Origin: Alishewanella agri BL06
GTDB lineage: Bacteria; Pseudomonadota; Gammaproteobacteria; Enterobacterales; Alteromonadaceae
NCBI RefSeq assembly: GCF_000272005.1
Contig: NZ_AKKU01000001.1
Coordinates: forward strand, 62,001-126,000
Direction of reading: 5' to 3'
Length of the DNA stretch: 64,000 bases
A program made the translations under genes and the position numbers. Below are positions 47,771-57,139 of the stretch, piece by piece. Position 1 is the first letter of the stretch, and each line of letters opens with the position of its first letter. A model generated the notes under the pieces. The model was not told the origin of the DNA and did not search any database. It was given only the letters and a program-made list of their open reading frames with translations.

Positions 47771-48358
47771 CTAATCTGGATCTTGCCAAACCAAATCTTT
47801 AAAGTGTTGCCGGCACATCGAGACATAACTTTCGTTACCGCCGATCTGCACCTGTGAACCAGCGGTTGCCGGTAAACCCTGCTCATCTAAACGCACCACA
47901 AAGTTGGCTTTGCGACCACAGTGACAAATGGTTTTTAACTCTATCAGCTTATCAGCCCAGGCTAGCAACGCCTGACTGCCAGCGAAGGTTTCACCTAAAA
48001 AGTCGGTTCGTAAACCAAAAGCCAAAACCGGGATCCTCAGCTTATCGACCACATCGGTAAGCTGCCGCACCTGAGCTTTAGTTAAAAACTGCGCTTCATC
48101 AATCAGTACGCAATCGAGCCGGCCTTGTGCAACGATACTGGAAACGTGTTCAACAAAATTAAAGTTGCCATCAAATACATGGGCATCCATTGCCAGGCCG
48201 ATGCGGGAGCTGACCTTACCCAAACCAAAGCGATGGTCTAACGCGGCGGTGTAAATCGCCACGACCATGCCTCTTTCCTGATAGTTATATGCGCTTTGCA
48301 GCAAGGATGTCGATTTACCGGCATTCATCGCCGAATAATAGAAATACAGTTGCGCCAT
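47771..48358 (-). CDS. tdk: thymidine kinase
   Basis: The 195-residue type II thymidine kinase phosphorylates thymidine for salvage. It has the P-loop [12 protein letters not shown] (residues 9-20), the DEAQF motif (near 88-92), a lasso region, and zinc-site cysteines in [12 protein letters not shown] and near the C-terminus. It overlaps the upstream membrane-protein gene by one base (TAATG), implying coupling. Confidence 0.95.
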   Translation of the reverse strand: MAQLYFYYSAMNAGKSTSLLQSAYNYQERGMVVAIYTAALDHRFGLGKVSSRIGLAMDAHVFDGNFNFVEHVSSIVAQGRLDCVLIDEAQFLTKAQVRQLTDVVDKLRIPVLAFGLRTDFLGETFAGSQALLAWADKLIELKTICHCGRKANFVVRLDEQGLPATAGSQVQIGGNESYVSMCRQHFKDLVWQDPD

Positions 48359-50406
48359 TATTTTCCCTTGTTTATTAATTCATTGGCGGGAGAGGAATCG
48401 TCAGTTTTTTTGGCACTGGCAGTCGTTTTCGCCAATACCGTCACCGGAAAAAACAGATTGAGAGGGTTTTGTTTAATTTGCTCCAGTACGCTTTTCAGCA
48501 GTAGAGAAAATTGACCAATCCGGGTACCCCGGGCGCGCAGCGCCACGTTTAATGCCAGCGTAAAACTTACCCAAAGATTGACAAAACCAATCAATAACAC
48601 CAGCACCAGATAAAACAGAAAGCTAAAAGGCCCAAGCTCACCGCTAACGGTGCTATAACCCAGATTGGCTGAGGCAAAGGCCACATGACGAATATCCAGC
48701 GGTAATCCAAGCAGATAGCCCAGATAGCCTGTCATACCTAATAAGATGCCAAAAATAAAATTACCAGCGATGGGGCCGTAATTATCGTGCCAGTAATCGG
48801 CCACGGCACGGCGGGGACGTTCCGGTAATATTTTACGTAACAACGGGTGATGAAATAAGCGTTGCCGCAAATCGAGATAGTTGGCCCGGTTTTCAAAAAA
48901 GCCGGCAATAATCCCAGAGCAAAATAGCCAAACGCCGGCAATGGCAGCAAAAAACAGTGAACCATGCCACGGTGATACAGCCTGTAATTGATAGCCCACT
49001 TCACTGCGGCTAAGTAGCGGTTGTTGGGCCCACAACGCATAACTTAAAGCGATAATTGATGCGGTTAATACCGCAATACTGACGTTGCCCCAGACGGCCG
49101 CCCATTGTGAGCGGTTTACATCTAACAACAGGTTCGCCAGTTTTTTGTGCGCCGCCCGGCCGTTTTCGCCTTTCTCGACTTCAGCCGCAAAACTGGCTGC
49201 TGTCATTGCCGGCTGCTTGGTCGCGACCGTCAAGCCCAACATATGGATCAGCACAAAACCTAAGCCATAATTCAGGCTGACCAATAACGCATTAGCGAAC
49301 GGTGACAGTTCCTGGCGTTCAATATAAATTTTTAGCAGCGCCATACTGGCGATAATCACGCCGGCCCCGGCTGCCGACGCGAATAAACGCAAATACTGAC
49401 TTTTGTCACGGGCAATATAATGTTCGCCATGGCTGCTTTTATTGACGCTAATACTCTTTGATAAGAGCTGCGTGCTGCTGCGCCACAGGGCCCGCACACT
49501 GCTATTGTCCCGGCTGATATCCAGCAATTGCTCGGTCAGTTGCAGGCTTTGTGCACGCAAGCTGGCTGGGTCCTCACATCTGACCAACTCAACCAGCTGG
49601 GCAATGCGCTCCAGCGTTTGTTCCAGCCGCTCCAGCAAGTGTGCCACGGCAACGGTGCTACCTGCAGCCGCAGCACGGCGGCGTAAGCGGTCAACCTGCT
49701 CATGACACTGCTCCAGCATTACCTGATAGTGTGCGACGTCATAAGCTGGCAACCTTGTATCCTGCAGGCGCTGCCGGCAATGTGTAACCAGTTGCGTCAG
49801 TTCACGGTGCAGTGCAATAAAGGCTGAATCGATATTATTCAACCGTTTATCTAACCGCATTAAGTCAGGTTCCATTTCCTCAGCGGCGATCCAGACACTC
49901 AGCATTTCCAGCGCACACAACGACTCTTCATGTAAATGCGCATCCAGTTTTTGCAGTTGTGCTGTGCTGGCATGGGCGAGCAATAACTCGGTTAACTGCC
50001 GGAATAATAACGCTGCGGCGGGGTCGTCATCGTCATCATGGCGGATTTCTTTATACAGCTCGGCTAACACATCTTTTAACTCGCTCAGGTCGCGTGGTGC
50101 CGGGTTAATTTTTTCATACAACCGGCCGGAGAGTTCCCGAAAAAATCCACGGCGGGAAAACACGCCCAAACTCACTAACGCCGGGTATAAATGGACCTGG
50201 GTTAGCCAATGTAAGATGGTATCGGCAATCTTGGCACATTCAGCTTTGTGCAGGGGCAGCGCCTCCAGTAACTTCTGGTTGCGTTTACGGCGCTCGAAAC
50301 TAAAACGGGGGTAAGACAACCACTGCACTAACTGCCGGACTAAACACAAACCATCCTGTTCGCTGGCCAGCGCTTTGATTAACATCACCGCATTTAATTT
50401 TTCCAT
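48358..50406 (-). CDS. Gcr/SpecificRecomb-family membrane protein
   Basis: The protein (682 residues from 50406) has a helical N-terminal half (about 1-330) with coiled-coil character and a C-terminal half with about six or seven transmembrane segments, for example [18 protein letters not shown] and [20 protein letters not shown]. It matches the family annotated as site-specific recombinase Gcr (PF10136), but it has no recombinase motif and should be read as a membrane protein of unknown function. A GAGGTG ribosome site precedes the ATG at 50406; an ATG 15 codons upstream (50451) has none. Confidence 0.78.
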   Translation of the reverse strand: MEKLNAVMLIKALASEQDGLCLVRQLVQWLSYPRFSFERRKRNQKLLEALPLHKAECAKIADTILHWLTQVHLYPALVSLGVFSRRGFFRELSGRLYEKINPAPRDLSELKDVLAELYKEIRHDDDDDPAAALLFRQLTELLLAHASTAQLQKLDAHLHEESLCALEMLSVWIAAEEMEPDLMRLDKRLNNIDSAFIALHRELTQLVTHCRQRLQDTRLPAYDVAHYQVMLEQCHEQVDRLRRRAAAAGSTVAVAHLLERLEQTLERIAQLVELVRCEDPASLRAQSLQLTEQLLDISRDNSSVRALWRSSTQLLSKSISVNKSSHGEHYIARDKSQYLRLFASAAGAGVIIASMALLKIYIERQELSPFANALLVSLNYGLGFVLIHMLGLTVATKQPAMTAASFAAEVEKGENGRAAHKKLANLLLDVNRSQWAAVWGNVSIAVLTASIIALSYALWAQQPLLSRSEVGYQLQAVSPWHGSLFFAAIAGVWLFCSGIIAGFFENRANYLDLRQRLFHHPLLRKILPERPRRAVADYWHDNYGPIAGNFIFGILLGMTGYLGYLLGLPLDIRHVAFASANLGYSTVSGELGPFSFLFYLVLVLLIGFVNLWVSFTLALNVALRARGTRIGQFSLLLKSVLEQIKQNPLNLFFPVTVLAKTTASAKKTDDSSPANELINKGK

Positions 50407-50560
50407 CCACACCTCATAACTTGCGCCAAGTGCGACGCCGGGTTTTATCATACCGCAAGCTTAGGTAGCAGGTGCAGAAAAAAAGTTTCGATATCACCCT
50501 TGGTGCGGTCGCACAATACAGGCATACTGGTCGGATGTTACTGAAAACGAGACGAATAAA

Positions 50561-50977
50561 ATGGAAAAATGGCTGTTAATACCGGTATTTGTGCAGATAC
50601 TTTTAACCAGTGTCGTGATGATTTTAATGGGCCGGCGTCGGATCCGCGCTGCGAAAAATAAGGAAATCAGCATTACGGCCTTTCAGACTATGGATTTACG
50701 GGGCGCCAATGAGCAGGTGATTGCCACCAGCCGTAATTTCGACAACCAATTCCAAATGCCGATGCTGTATTTGTTCAGTGTGGTGTTTACGCTGCAACTG
50801 GGCTTGGCCGATCTGACCTTTCTGTTGTTAGGTGCCGCCTTCGTGGTGCTGCGGATCTGGCATAGCTGGATCCACATTGGCCGTAATATTTTACGCCAAC
50901 GTTTTCGGGTATTTTTACTCGGCTGTGTCGTGTTATGGGTTATTTGGATCCGGCTGCTGGTTCTGGCGTTACTGTAA
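50561..50977 (+). CDS. MAPEG family membrane protein
   Basis: The 138-residue protein has four hydrophobic helices and a MAPEG-like layout (LLIPVFVQILLTSVVMILMGRRR near the N-terminus, NFDNQFQMPMLYLFSVVF in the middle). MAPEG proteins include glutathione S-transferases and peroxidases of membranes, but bacterial members like this are uncharacterised. It is transcribed divergently from the Gcr-type gene. A possible link to glutathione (gshB lies 8 kb away) is speculative. Confidence 0.78.
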   Translation: MEKWLLIPVFVQILLTSVVMILMGRRRIRAAKNKEISITAFQTMDLRGANEQVIATSRNFDNQFQMPMLYLFSVVFTLQLGLADLTFLLLGAAFVVLRIWHSWIHIGRNILRQRFRVFLLGCVVLWVIWIRLLVLALL

Positions 50978-51068
50978 AAGAATTACGCCTTGCACTGGCG
51001 TCAGGCTGCGCCCAGTTGCTAAGATGTAAGGCAAAGGCTAACGCCATGCCAAAACTGAAGGTTTGATA

Positions 51069-52262
51069 ATGTTGTCCAGACTTTTACTGATACTGGGATT
51101 GTTGTTCGCGACGGCTGCGGCTAAAGCCGAGGTACCGGCTGAGCTGGTGCAGAGTTTTGATCAATATTTCCAGCAGCAAATGCAAGAGCAGGGGATCCCC
51201 GGTGCATCCTACGCTATTGTTTATAAAAACCAGATTGTTGCGGCCAAAGGTTATGGCGTGCGCGAGGTTGGCTCCAAGCTGCCAGTTGATGCTTACACGG
51301 TATTTAGAATCGCCTCGGTCTCGAAAACCTTTGCCGGTGGTTTGGCGAGCATTATGGCGGCGCAGGGACATTTTCGCTGGGACGATCCGGTAGTGCGCTA
51401 TGTACCGGAATTTAGTTTTAAAACCCGCTCCTACAACAACAAACTCAAGGTTGAGCATTTACTGGCGCAGAGCACCGGGGTCATTGCTAATGCCTACGAC
51501 AATCTTATCGAGGCTAATTTTGAGCCGGAGCGGATTATTCCGCATTTTAAAAAGCTGGATCCGCTGTGTAACCCGGGACAATGCTATGGTTATCAGAATG
51601 TGTTGTTTAGCCTGATTGAACCGGTACTGCAGCAAACCACCTCGCAAGACTATGCCACCTTGCTGCGGCGTAATATCTTTGAACCGTTAAAGATGCCGAC
51701 GGCTTCCGTTGGTCTTGAAGCCTATTTAAATAGCCCCAACCGCGCTGCACCCCATGTAAAAGCCAGAGGTAAATGGCATGCACGCTCGGTAAGTGAAAGT
51801 TATTACCGTTATGCACCGGCAGCCGGGGTGAATGCCAGCGCGGTGGATTTGGGATACTGGCTAATCGCACAGCTGGGTTACAATCCCGATGTGTTATCCG
51901 AGCCACAGTTAGCGGAAATTACCAATAAGCGGGTGCGTACAGTGCGCGACTTACGGCGTAGAATGTGGCGGGACTATATCAAAGATGCCCATTACGCCCT
52001 GGGCTGGCGGGTCTATCAGTTTGGCCAGGAACAACTGGTTTATCATGGTGGCTGGGTACAGGGTTTTCGGGCGGAAGTCGCATACTCGAAAGAGCGGGAG
52101 TTAGGTCTGGTGATCCTGCTAAATGCTGAATCTAATGTACTGGCCGAACTTAGTACGCATTTCTGGTCAACGATGTTTACCGCACTACAGCAGCAGGATC
52201 GCGCTGCGATGCTGGCTGGCTGTAAATTACCGGCCGCCAAGACAAAAACAGCAGATTGCTAA
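51069..52262 (+). CDS. serine hydrolase, class C beta-lactamase/PBP4-like esterase family
   Basis: The 397-residue protein has a signal peptide (about 1-20, ending AAAKA) and a beta-lactamase-fold domain. The catalytic SxxK is S83-V-S-K86, a YAPAAGVNAS segment holds the tyrosine motif, and YHGGWVQGF is the HGG motif in place of KTG. This combination is common in family VIII esterases and D-aminopeptidase-like enzymes, so beta-lactam resistance is not implied. The ATG at 51069 follows a GAAGG site; an upstream TTG is unlikely. The stop codon is part of a hairpin that terminates rlmA from the other side. Confidence 0.85.
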   Translation: MLSRLLLILGLLFATAAAKAEVPAELVQSFDQYFQQQMQEQGIPGASYAIVYKNQIVAAKGYGVREVGSKLPVDAYTVFRIASVSKTFAGGLASIMAAQGHFRWDDPVVRYVPEFSFKTRSYNNKLKVEHLLAQSTGVIANAYDNLIEANFEPERIIPHFKKLDPLCNPGQCYGYQNVLFSLIEPVLQQTTSQDYATLLRRNIFEPLKMPTASVGLEAYLNSPNRAAPHVKARGKWHARSVSESYYRYAPAAGVNASAVDLGYWLIAQLGYNPDVLSEPQLAEITNKRVRTVRDLRRRMWRDYIKDAHYALGWRVYQFGQEQLVYHGGWVQGFRAEVAYSKERELGLVILLNAESNVLAELSTHFWSTMFTALQQQDRAAMLAGCKLPAAKTKTADC

Positions 52263-52272
52263 ATCTGCTGTT
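52247..52272 (-). terminator. intrinsic terminator for rlmA, overlapping the stop codon of the facing gene
   Basis: AACAGCAGATT (52247-52257) pairs perfectly with AATCTGCTGTT (52262-52272) around a GCTA loop. Read on the minus strand the stem is followed by TTTTTGTC, a good U-tract, 30 bases past the rlmA stop. The serine hydrolase stop TAA (52260-52262) lies in the loop and stem. A second, weaker pairing (TATCGC 52280-52285 with GCGATA 52297-52302) lies nearer to rlmA. Confidence 0.8.
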
Positions 52273-52302
52273 GGTTTGGTATCGCGCGTCTGCGAAGCGA
52301 TA

Positions 52303-53091
52303 TCACTTTTGATACAGATCCAGGTAGAAATCGCATTGTACCGCCGGTTTTGTAGCGATAAAGGCAGCCAGGGTTTCCGGGTTAAATTTCCAGCCCAGTG
52401 GAACCATCGTAATCAGCGCCCGTAAATCATCGGCCGGCAGTTGTAACTGAAAGCTTAGCCGCTGCCGTTTGATATGCTTTAAGCCACTGATGGCGATGAT
52501 ATCGTCACTGTGTAACCGCACCTGCGGATACAAAGCGGCTTTAATTTGCTGTAAATGTTCCGGTGCCGGGCTTACACTCAGCAACACACCGCCATCGGCG
52601 AGTACCCGGCACAGCTCCGCATCCAGTGACGGGGCATAAATCCGCAGGATGGCATCAAAGCTGGTTGCTGCGAAAGGCAACTGATAACTGCTGGCCACAG
52701 CAAACCGGATTGCCGGATATTGCCGGGCAGCAGCTTTAATCGCCGCTTTAGAAATATCTACGCCATAAAGTTGTAATTCAGGTCGTGCTTGCTGAATTTG
52801 CCCACTGTAATAACCTTCACCGCAGCCCAAATCCAATAGCCTGGTAACCGGCAAGACGGCAAGTTGTTCGAGCAGAGCACTGACTACCGGTTGATACCAG
52901 CCAGCTTGCAAAAACTGGCGTCTGGCTTGCATCATCAGCTGATTATCACCCGGATCTTTGGATTTCTTTTGCTGTACCGGCAGCAAATTTACATAGCCTT
53001 CGCGGGCCACGTCAAAGCTATGGCGCTGCGGGCAGCGGTACTGCATTGCTTCTTGTGTAAGGGGCGCCTGACAAAGTGGACAAAGATACAT
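52303..53091 (-). CDS. rlmA: 23S rRNA (guanine-N1)-methyltransferase RlmA
   Basis: The 262-residue enzyme methylates G745 (or G748) of 23S rRNA. It starts with a zinc finger (CPLCQAPL, then YRCPQRHSFDVAREGYVNLLP), diagnostic for RlmA/RrmA. The class I methyltransferase domain has LLDLGCGEGYYSG near residue 90, with KSKDPGDNQLMMQARRQFL between. The ATG at 53091 is chosen; a TTG two codons earlier is less likely. Confidence 0.93.
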   Translation of the reverse strand: MYLCPLCQAPLTQEAMQYRCPQRHSFDVAREGYVNLLPVQQKKSKDPGDNQLMMQARRQFLQAGWYQPVVSALLEQLAVLPVTRLLDLGCGEGYYSGQIQQARPELQLYGVDISKAAIKAAARQYPAIRFAVASSYQLPFAATSFDAILRIYAPSLDAELCRVLADGGVLLSVSPAPEHLQQIKAALYPQVRLHSDDIIAISGLKHIKRQRLSFQLQLPADDLRALITMVPLGWKFNPETLAAFIATKPAVQCDFYLDLYQK

Positions 53092-53263
53092 AACCAAACC
53101 TGTAAGCGGATCTGCCTGTGGATGAGATTAACGGGCAGAGCCTGAAATTTTTATGCCGATGATTATACACTGATTGCCGTTTGCATAATGCGCTCTTTAG
53201 CAGCAAAAGCTGCCCGTCTATCAGAGCGGTGTTATACTGCGGCAGATTATGCAGGAGAATAAG

Positions 53264-53590
53264 ATGCACGATGTAGAACTCTGGTCACTGGATGAACTCT
53301 GTGACCATGCTTTTGCGATTTTCGAAGAGCTGGCAGTCGATAACTTAACCGCCAGTGACTATCAGGCCTATCAACAACATTATGAAAGTCAGAGTTATGT
53401 TGATTTAGTCCCGCCGGGAGAGGGCTGGGAAGAGCTTGCCGGCACTGAGCTGGATCCACAGCTGCACTTTGAAGCGCAAATTGGTTTAGCGGGTGAAGCT
53501 GGTGCACCGGACCGGGTGCTGGCGCGTATTCTGTTAAGCCGGGATAAAGATGAAAGCCTTTGTCATGCGTTATGGCGCGGTCAATTTTAA
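53264..53590 (+). CDS. DsDNA-mimic protein, HI1450/YciU family
   Basis: The 108-residue, strongly acidic protein matches the YciU/HI1450 family (DUF440): LDELCDHAFAIFEELAVDNL, LDPQLHFEAQIGLAGE and VLARILLSRDKDESLCHALWR. The surface of HI1450 mimics DNA and binds HU-like proteins; the role in the cell is not settled. AGGAGA precedes the ATG at 53264. It is divergent from rlmA. Confidence 0.88.
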   Translation: MHDVELWSLDELCDHAFAIFEELAVDNLTASDYQAYQQHYESQSYVDLVPPGEGWEELAGTELDPQLHFEAQIGLAGEAGAPDRVLARILLSRDKDESLCHALWRGQF

Positions 53591-53632
53591 GTTAGCTGTT
53601 TTAAGTCAGCCGAATCAGTTCAGGAGTACTTC

Positions 53633-54178
53633 ATGTTACTTAACGCCGGGCAAAGCCAGCTACTGGTGATCGATTTACAAACCAAACTGGCACCCGCCAT
53701 CGACTTGACTGATGAAGTGGAACGCGCAGCGATCTGGCTGTTACAGGTAGCGGGTTTATGTCAGGTGCCGGCGCTGGCGACTGAACACTATCCCAAAGGC
53801 CTCGGACACAGCTTGCCCTCGATACTGGAATGGCTGACACCGGATGCGGTGCTGGAGAAAATCCATTTTAGTGCCTGGCGCGAAGCCGATATTCAGCAGC
53901 GGCTGGCAGAGAGTGGTCGCCGTCAGGTGGTGGTAATAGGCACCGAAACCCATGTCTGTGTGCTGCAAACCGTTATGGATTTGCTGACGGCGGGCTATCA
54001 GGTATTTGTGGTGACGGATGCGGTAGGCTCCCGCACCGCGGAGAACAAGCACCTGGGGTTAAACCGGATGCAGCAGGCGGGTGCAGTATTGGTGAGTCGT
54101 GAGATGGTTGCCTTTGAATGGCTGGAGCGGGCTGGTACAGAGTTATTCCGGCAAATTAGTAAAGGCTGGATCCGCTAA
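53633..54178 (+). CDS. isochorismatase-family cysteine hydrolase
   Basis: The 181-residue hydrolase has the family triad: D in LLVIDLQTKLAPA (near residue 13), K in VLEKIHFSAW (near 81) and C in GTETHVCVLQT (near 113). It is of the YcaC-like group whose natural substrate is unknown; true isochorismate cleavage is unlikely without siderophore genes nearby. A CAGGAG ribosome site precedes the ATG. It runs 42 bases after the YciU-like gene. Confidence 0.9.
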   Translation: MLLNAGQSQLLVIDLQTKLAPAIDLTDEVERAAIWLLQVAGLCQVPALATEHYPKGLGHSLPSILEWLTPDAVLEKIHFSAWREADIQQRLAESGRRQVVVIGTETHVCVLQTVMDLLTAGYQVFVVTDAVGSRTAENKHLGLNRMQQAGAVLVSREMVAFEWLERAGTELFRQISKGWIR

Positions 54179-54203
54179 CAGCGACTTGAGTGATTTTAGG
54201 CAT

Positions 54204-54230
54204 CTGCCCCAAAACAGGCTTGAGGGGCAG
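54204..54230. terminator. hairpin between the convergent isochorismatase-like and nuclease genes
   Basis: CTGCCCC (54204-54210) pairs with GGGGCAG (54224-54230) around a 13-base loop. It lies between two convergent stops, the usual place for a shared terminator, but has no T-run. Confidence 0.4.
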
Positions 54231-54245
54231 CTGCCATAAGTTGGG

Positions 54246-55025
54246 CTAGTCGCCCAGTATCTGTTCCAGCACTAATGCCAAGCGCACTGCTGCCTGCTGC
54301 AAGCGGGTTAGCAGCACGCCCTGGTATTGTTCCAGATAGGCATCGTCAATCAACATGCCGGGGCGGTAATGTTGATAAATATCATAGGTAATGGCCGCCG
54401 ACTCATTAGCCCAATCCATTACCTCGCCCTGTTGCCAGCTGGCGCGCTGTTCAGCGGTAATTTGTTCAAATAACTGCTCCTGCAGCAGAAAATCCTCATC
54501 ATAACCGAGCTTAGTCAGCATATTGCCGTCCCAGACGCCATGCAGATTGGTTGGCTGTTCATGGCTGTAGAAGTAGACCGCTGTGCGGTTGCCGCCAAGG
54601 TCATCAGCATAGCTGACATGTAATGGCTGATGCAGATCACCCAGGTGATGTGCTAAAAACAGCAGGGCTTGCCAGTCGTTGCTATCGGCGCTCAGGCGCT
54701 GCTGCATCATGCTAATCGCCGATAAAATGCAGCCCTGCTCCGGGCAATATTCGGCTTTAACCTGTTTTTCGCCGCGCGGCATATTGACGTAGTGGTGCGG
54801 CGCCGTCCAACGAAACTCCTCATGGCTGCGCACTTCATCCGGCCAGGCACAGGCGGCACCAAACTCATGGTGCGGCGAGGCTTCAACCAGGCTGGCAACG
54901 TGCTGCTGTGCCTTAGCGGACAACAGCTGCAACGCCATATCACACACCATGGCATGACCGGTGCGGCCAAAGCCATAGCTATAGCTACTCAGGGTTAACA
55001 ATAAAACAGCAATAGCCAGGCGCAT
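54246..55025 (-). CDS. secreted S1/P1-type nuclease
   Basis: The 259-residue protein has a signal peptide (about 1-17) and the zinc-nuclease layout: FGRTGHAM at the mature N-terminus, AWPDEVR, HHYVN, LAHHLGDLHQPLH and NLHGVWDGNM, which supply the three-zinc cluster of S1/P1 nucleases. These cut single-stranded nucleic acids and remove 3'-phosphates, probably here for periplasmic or external nutrient use. The usual N-terminal Trp zinc ligand is Phe here. It is downstream of rlmJ with a 2-base gap. Confidence 0.9.
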   Translation of the reverse strand: MRLAIAVLLLTLSSYSYGFGRTGHAMVCDMALQLLSAKAQQHVASLVEASPHHEFGAACAWPDEVRSHEEFRWTAPHHYVNMPRGEKQVKAEYCPEQGCILSAISMMQQRLSADSNDWQALLFLAHHLGDLHQPLHVSYADDLGGNRTAVYFYSHEQPTNLHGVWDGNMLTKLGYDEDFLLQEQLFEQITAEQRASWQQGEVMDWANESAAITYDIYQHYRPGMLIDDAYLEQYQGVLLTRLQQAAVRLALVLEQILGD

Positions 55026-55027
55026 GG

Positions 55028-55867
55028 TTATTCTCCAACAATTTGCATAATCTGATAGTGGCTGGCGGGGTTGCCCAGCTGTTGCTGCACTTCAGATAGC
55101 GCCGGTGCCAGGCTTTGTGCCAGGGTATAGGGCGGGTTAATCACCAGCATACCGCTACCGGTCATGCCATGGCCCGGGCTGTCGGCATGCAGGTTAAATT
55201 CAATCCGCAGCTGATTCTTAATGCCGGTGGCGACAATGGCGGCAATAAAGGCTTCAATGCTGCTACGCTCAATTACCGGATACCAGATAGCATAGGTCGC
55301 TTGTGGGAAGCGTTTATAGGCTTCCTGCAGGCCTTTAATCAGATCCTGATATTCGCTTTTCAGCTCATAGGGCGGATCGATTAATACCAGGCCGCGTTTC
55401 ACTAAAGGTGGCAGCATCGCCTTAATACCGGCGAAGGCATCAATATTCTCAATCCGCGTTAAACGACGCTGTAAAAACTGGCTTTGCAGCAGCGGAAAAT
55501 CACTTGGATGCAGCTCGGTGGCCTGCAGCTGATCGCCGGCGCGCAGCAGCATGGCGGCAATCTTGGGTGAACCGGGATAGAAATTCAGTTCGCCATCCGG
55601 GTTTAACTGCTTTACGAGATCCAGATATTTGCCAAGTAACGGGCTTTGCGGCTGATAGTGCCACAGCTTGCCGATACCTTCAGTATATTCGGCGGTTTTC
55701 TGCGCCTGGCTGCTTTGCAAGCTGTACAGGCCGGCACCGGCATGGGTATCGTGATAGCACAGCGGTTTATCTTTTTGCAGCAGGTAATCCAGAATGGCAA
55801 CTTCGGTCAGATGTTTTAACACATCGGCATGATTGCCGGCGTGAAAACTGTGGCGGTAACTGAGCAT
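55028..55867 (-). CDS. rlmJ: 23S rRNA (adenine(2030)-N6)-methyltransferase RlmJ
   Basis: The 279-residue enzyme starts MLSYRHSFHAGNHADVLKH, the conserved RlmJ N-terminus. It has the DPPY motif for N6-adenine methylation in LVLIDPPYELKSEYQDL (near residue 165) and MTGSGMLVINPPY. It methylates A2030 of 23S rRNA. Length matches the family. Confidence 0.95.
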   Translation of the reverse strand: MLSYRHSFHAGNHADVLKHLTEVAILDYLLQKDKPLCYHDTHAGAGLYSLQSSQAQKTAEYTEGIGKLWHYQPQSPLLGKYLDLVKQLNPDGELNFYPGSPKIAAMLLRAGDQLQATELHPSDFPLLQSQFLQRRLTRIENIDAFAGIKAMLPPLVKRGLVLIDPPYELKSEYQDLIKGLQEAYKRFPQATYAIWYPVIERSSIEAFIAAIVATGIKNQLRIEFNLHADSPGHGMTGSGMLVINPPYTLAQSLAPALSEVQQQLGNPASHYQIMQIVGE

Positions 55868-55974
55868 GCATTAACCTTAGATCGGGTTCAGGCTGGCAAG
55901 GATACTGCGTTAGCGTAAAAAAACAAGTATCATAGCCGCCGGTCTTAAGCTTAGTTAATCCGTCAGGAATCCGC

Positions 55975-56862
55975 ATGTCTGCCAGCAACAAGAAATCATC
56001 CGCCGCCAAAAGCCGCGACCCACTGCAAAAGCCCTGGCAGCGCCAGACAAAAGCGAAAGCCGCTGTTAGTTCCAACGCTACGGCTGGGCTAAGCTCGCCG
56101 AAAGCCGCTGCCAAAGAAACGGCAAAGGCGCCGCGGCAGGAGGAAAGCAAAGTTTATGGCGAAAATGCCTGTCGCGAGTTATTCCGCCAGCGCCCGGAAG
56201 CGATTATCCGGCTTTATATCAACAGCGAGTTAGCGCCCAAATTTTCGGACTTAATGAAATATCTGGCGCAGCAAAAGCGAGCCTATCATCTGGTGGATGA
56301 GACTGAGCTGGAAAAAGTAGCCGGCAGTCAGCATCACGGTGGCATAGTGCTGCTGGTGAAGCGCAAGCCGGTCACCAGCCTGGCACTGTATTTGCGGCAA
56401 AAGCGTAAACTGGATTGTTTACTGGCACTGGATGGGGTCGGCAATCCGCATAATCTGGGCGCCATTACCCGTAGCTGCGCCCACTTTGGCGTAAACGGCA
56501 TTATTATGCGCGAGCCGCAGTTACTGCAATCCGGTGCCGCTTTACGCACTGCTGAAGGCGGTGGTGAGTTTGTCGATGGCCTGGCATGTGATGATTTACC
56601 GCTGGCACTTAAGCTTTGTAAAGACGCGGGCTATACGCTGATTACCACATCCAGCCATGGCGGCAGCTCGCTCTATAACACGGCCTTGCCGGCCAAAGTG
56701 GTGATTGTATTTGGTGAGGAGATGTTTGGCGTATCGAAAAATGTGGCCAAGAGTGCCGATATTGCGCTGCAAATTCCGGGATCGGGCAAGGTAGAGTCAC
56801 TGAATGTCAGTGTTGCGGCCAGCCTGATTTTAGGCGAGTGGTACCGGCAGCAGCAAGGCTAA
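55975..56862 (+). CDS. TrmH/SpoU-family RNA 2'-O-methyltransferase, YfiF-like
   Basis: The 295-residue SPOUT enzyme has a basic, alanine-rich N-terminal tail (1-55) and a substrate-binding domain (about 60-130, KVYGENACRELFRQRPEAI). Its knotted methylase domain carries GVGNPHNLGAITRSCAHFGV, VIVFGEEMFGVSKN and GSGKVESLNVSVAASLILGE. The layout is that of E. coli YfiF. The RNA target is not certain from sequence. It is divergent from rlmJ. Confidence 0.87.
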   Translation: MSASNKKSSAAKSRDPLQKPWQRQTKAKAAVSSNATAGLSSPKAAAKETAKAPRQEESKVYGENACRELFRQRPEAIIRLYINSELAPKFSDLMKYLAQQKRAYHLVDETELEKVAGSQHHGGIVLLVKRKPVTSLALYLRQKRKLDCLLALDGVGNPHNLGAITRSCAHFGVNGIIMREPQLLQSGAALRTAEGGGEFVDGLACDDLPLALKLCKDAGYTLITTSSHGGSSLYNTALPAKVVIVFGEEMFGVSKNVAKSADIALQIPGSGKVESLNVSVAASLILGEWYRQQQG

Positions 56863-56872
56863 TGCTGGCGGC

Positions 56873-57139
56873 CTAATCGGCGACTGGCAGGGTTAAACCT
56901 GCCGGCGGCTCAGTGCCGATATATTGAAAACGTGGGATCAGCTCACCGGCAATTTCAACGTTTTCGGCAAACATGGTGGCAGGGCGGGCCCAAAGGCCAA
57001 AGTCAGCATACAGTGCCCGGTAGATCGCCAGCCATTCCTCAGTTTCACTGTGCCTGGCCAGGTCCAGCAACTGATAATAAGCGCCTTTATAATGCTGATA
57101 ATAACCCGGCGCTAACGCCGGTTTAGCCTTGTTGTTCAT
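56873..57139 (-). CDS. DUF1653 family protein
   Basis: The 88-residue protein carries the DUF1653 pattern [20 protein letters not shown] and [18 protein letters not shown]. The fold is small and of unknown function. It overlaps the ruvX end by 17 bases and is the last gene of the rsmE operon. The ATG at 57139 gives MNNKAKPAL; one four codons upstream (57151) is also possible. Confidence 0.8.
   Translation of the reverse strand: MNNKAKPALAPGYYQHYKGAYYQLLDLARHSETEEWLAIYRALYADFGLWARPATMFAENVEIAGELIPRFQYIGTEPPAGLTLPVAD

Noticed and set aside
48358..50406. A site-specific recombinase implying a mobile or phase-variable locus
   Set aside because: Only the historic family name suggests it; the sequence has transmembrane helices and no recombinase catalytic motifs.
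51069..52262. Antibiotic-resistance class C beta-lactamase
   Set aside because: The HGG motif in place of KTG and the YAPAAG motif fit esterase or peptidase-like members of the fold better.
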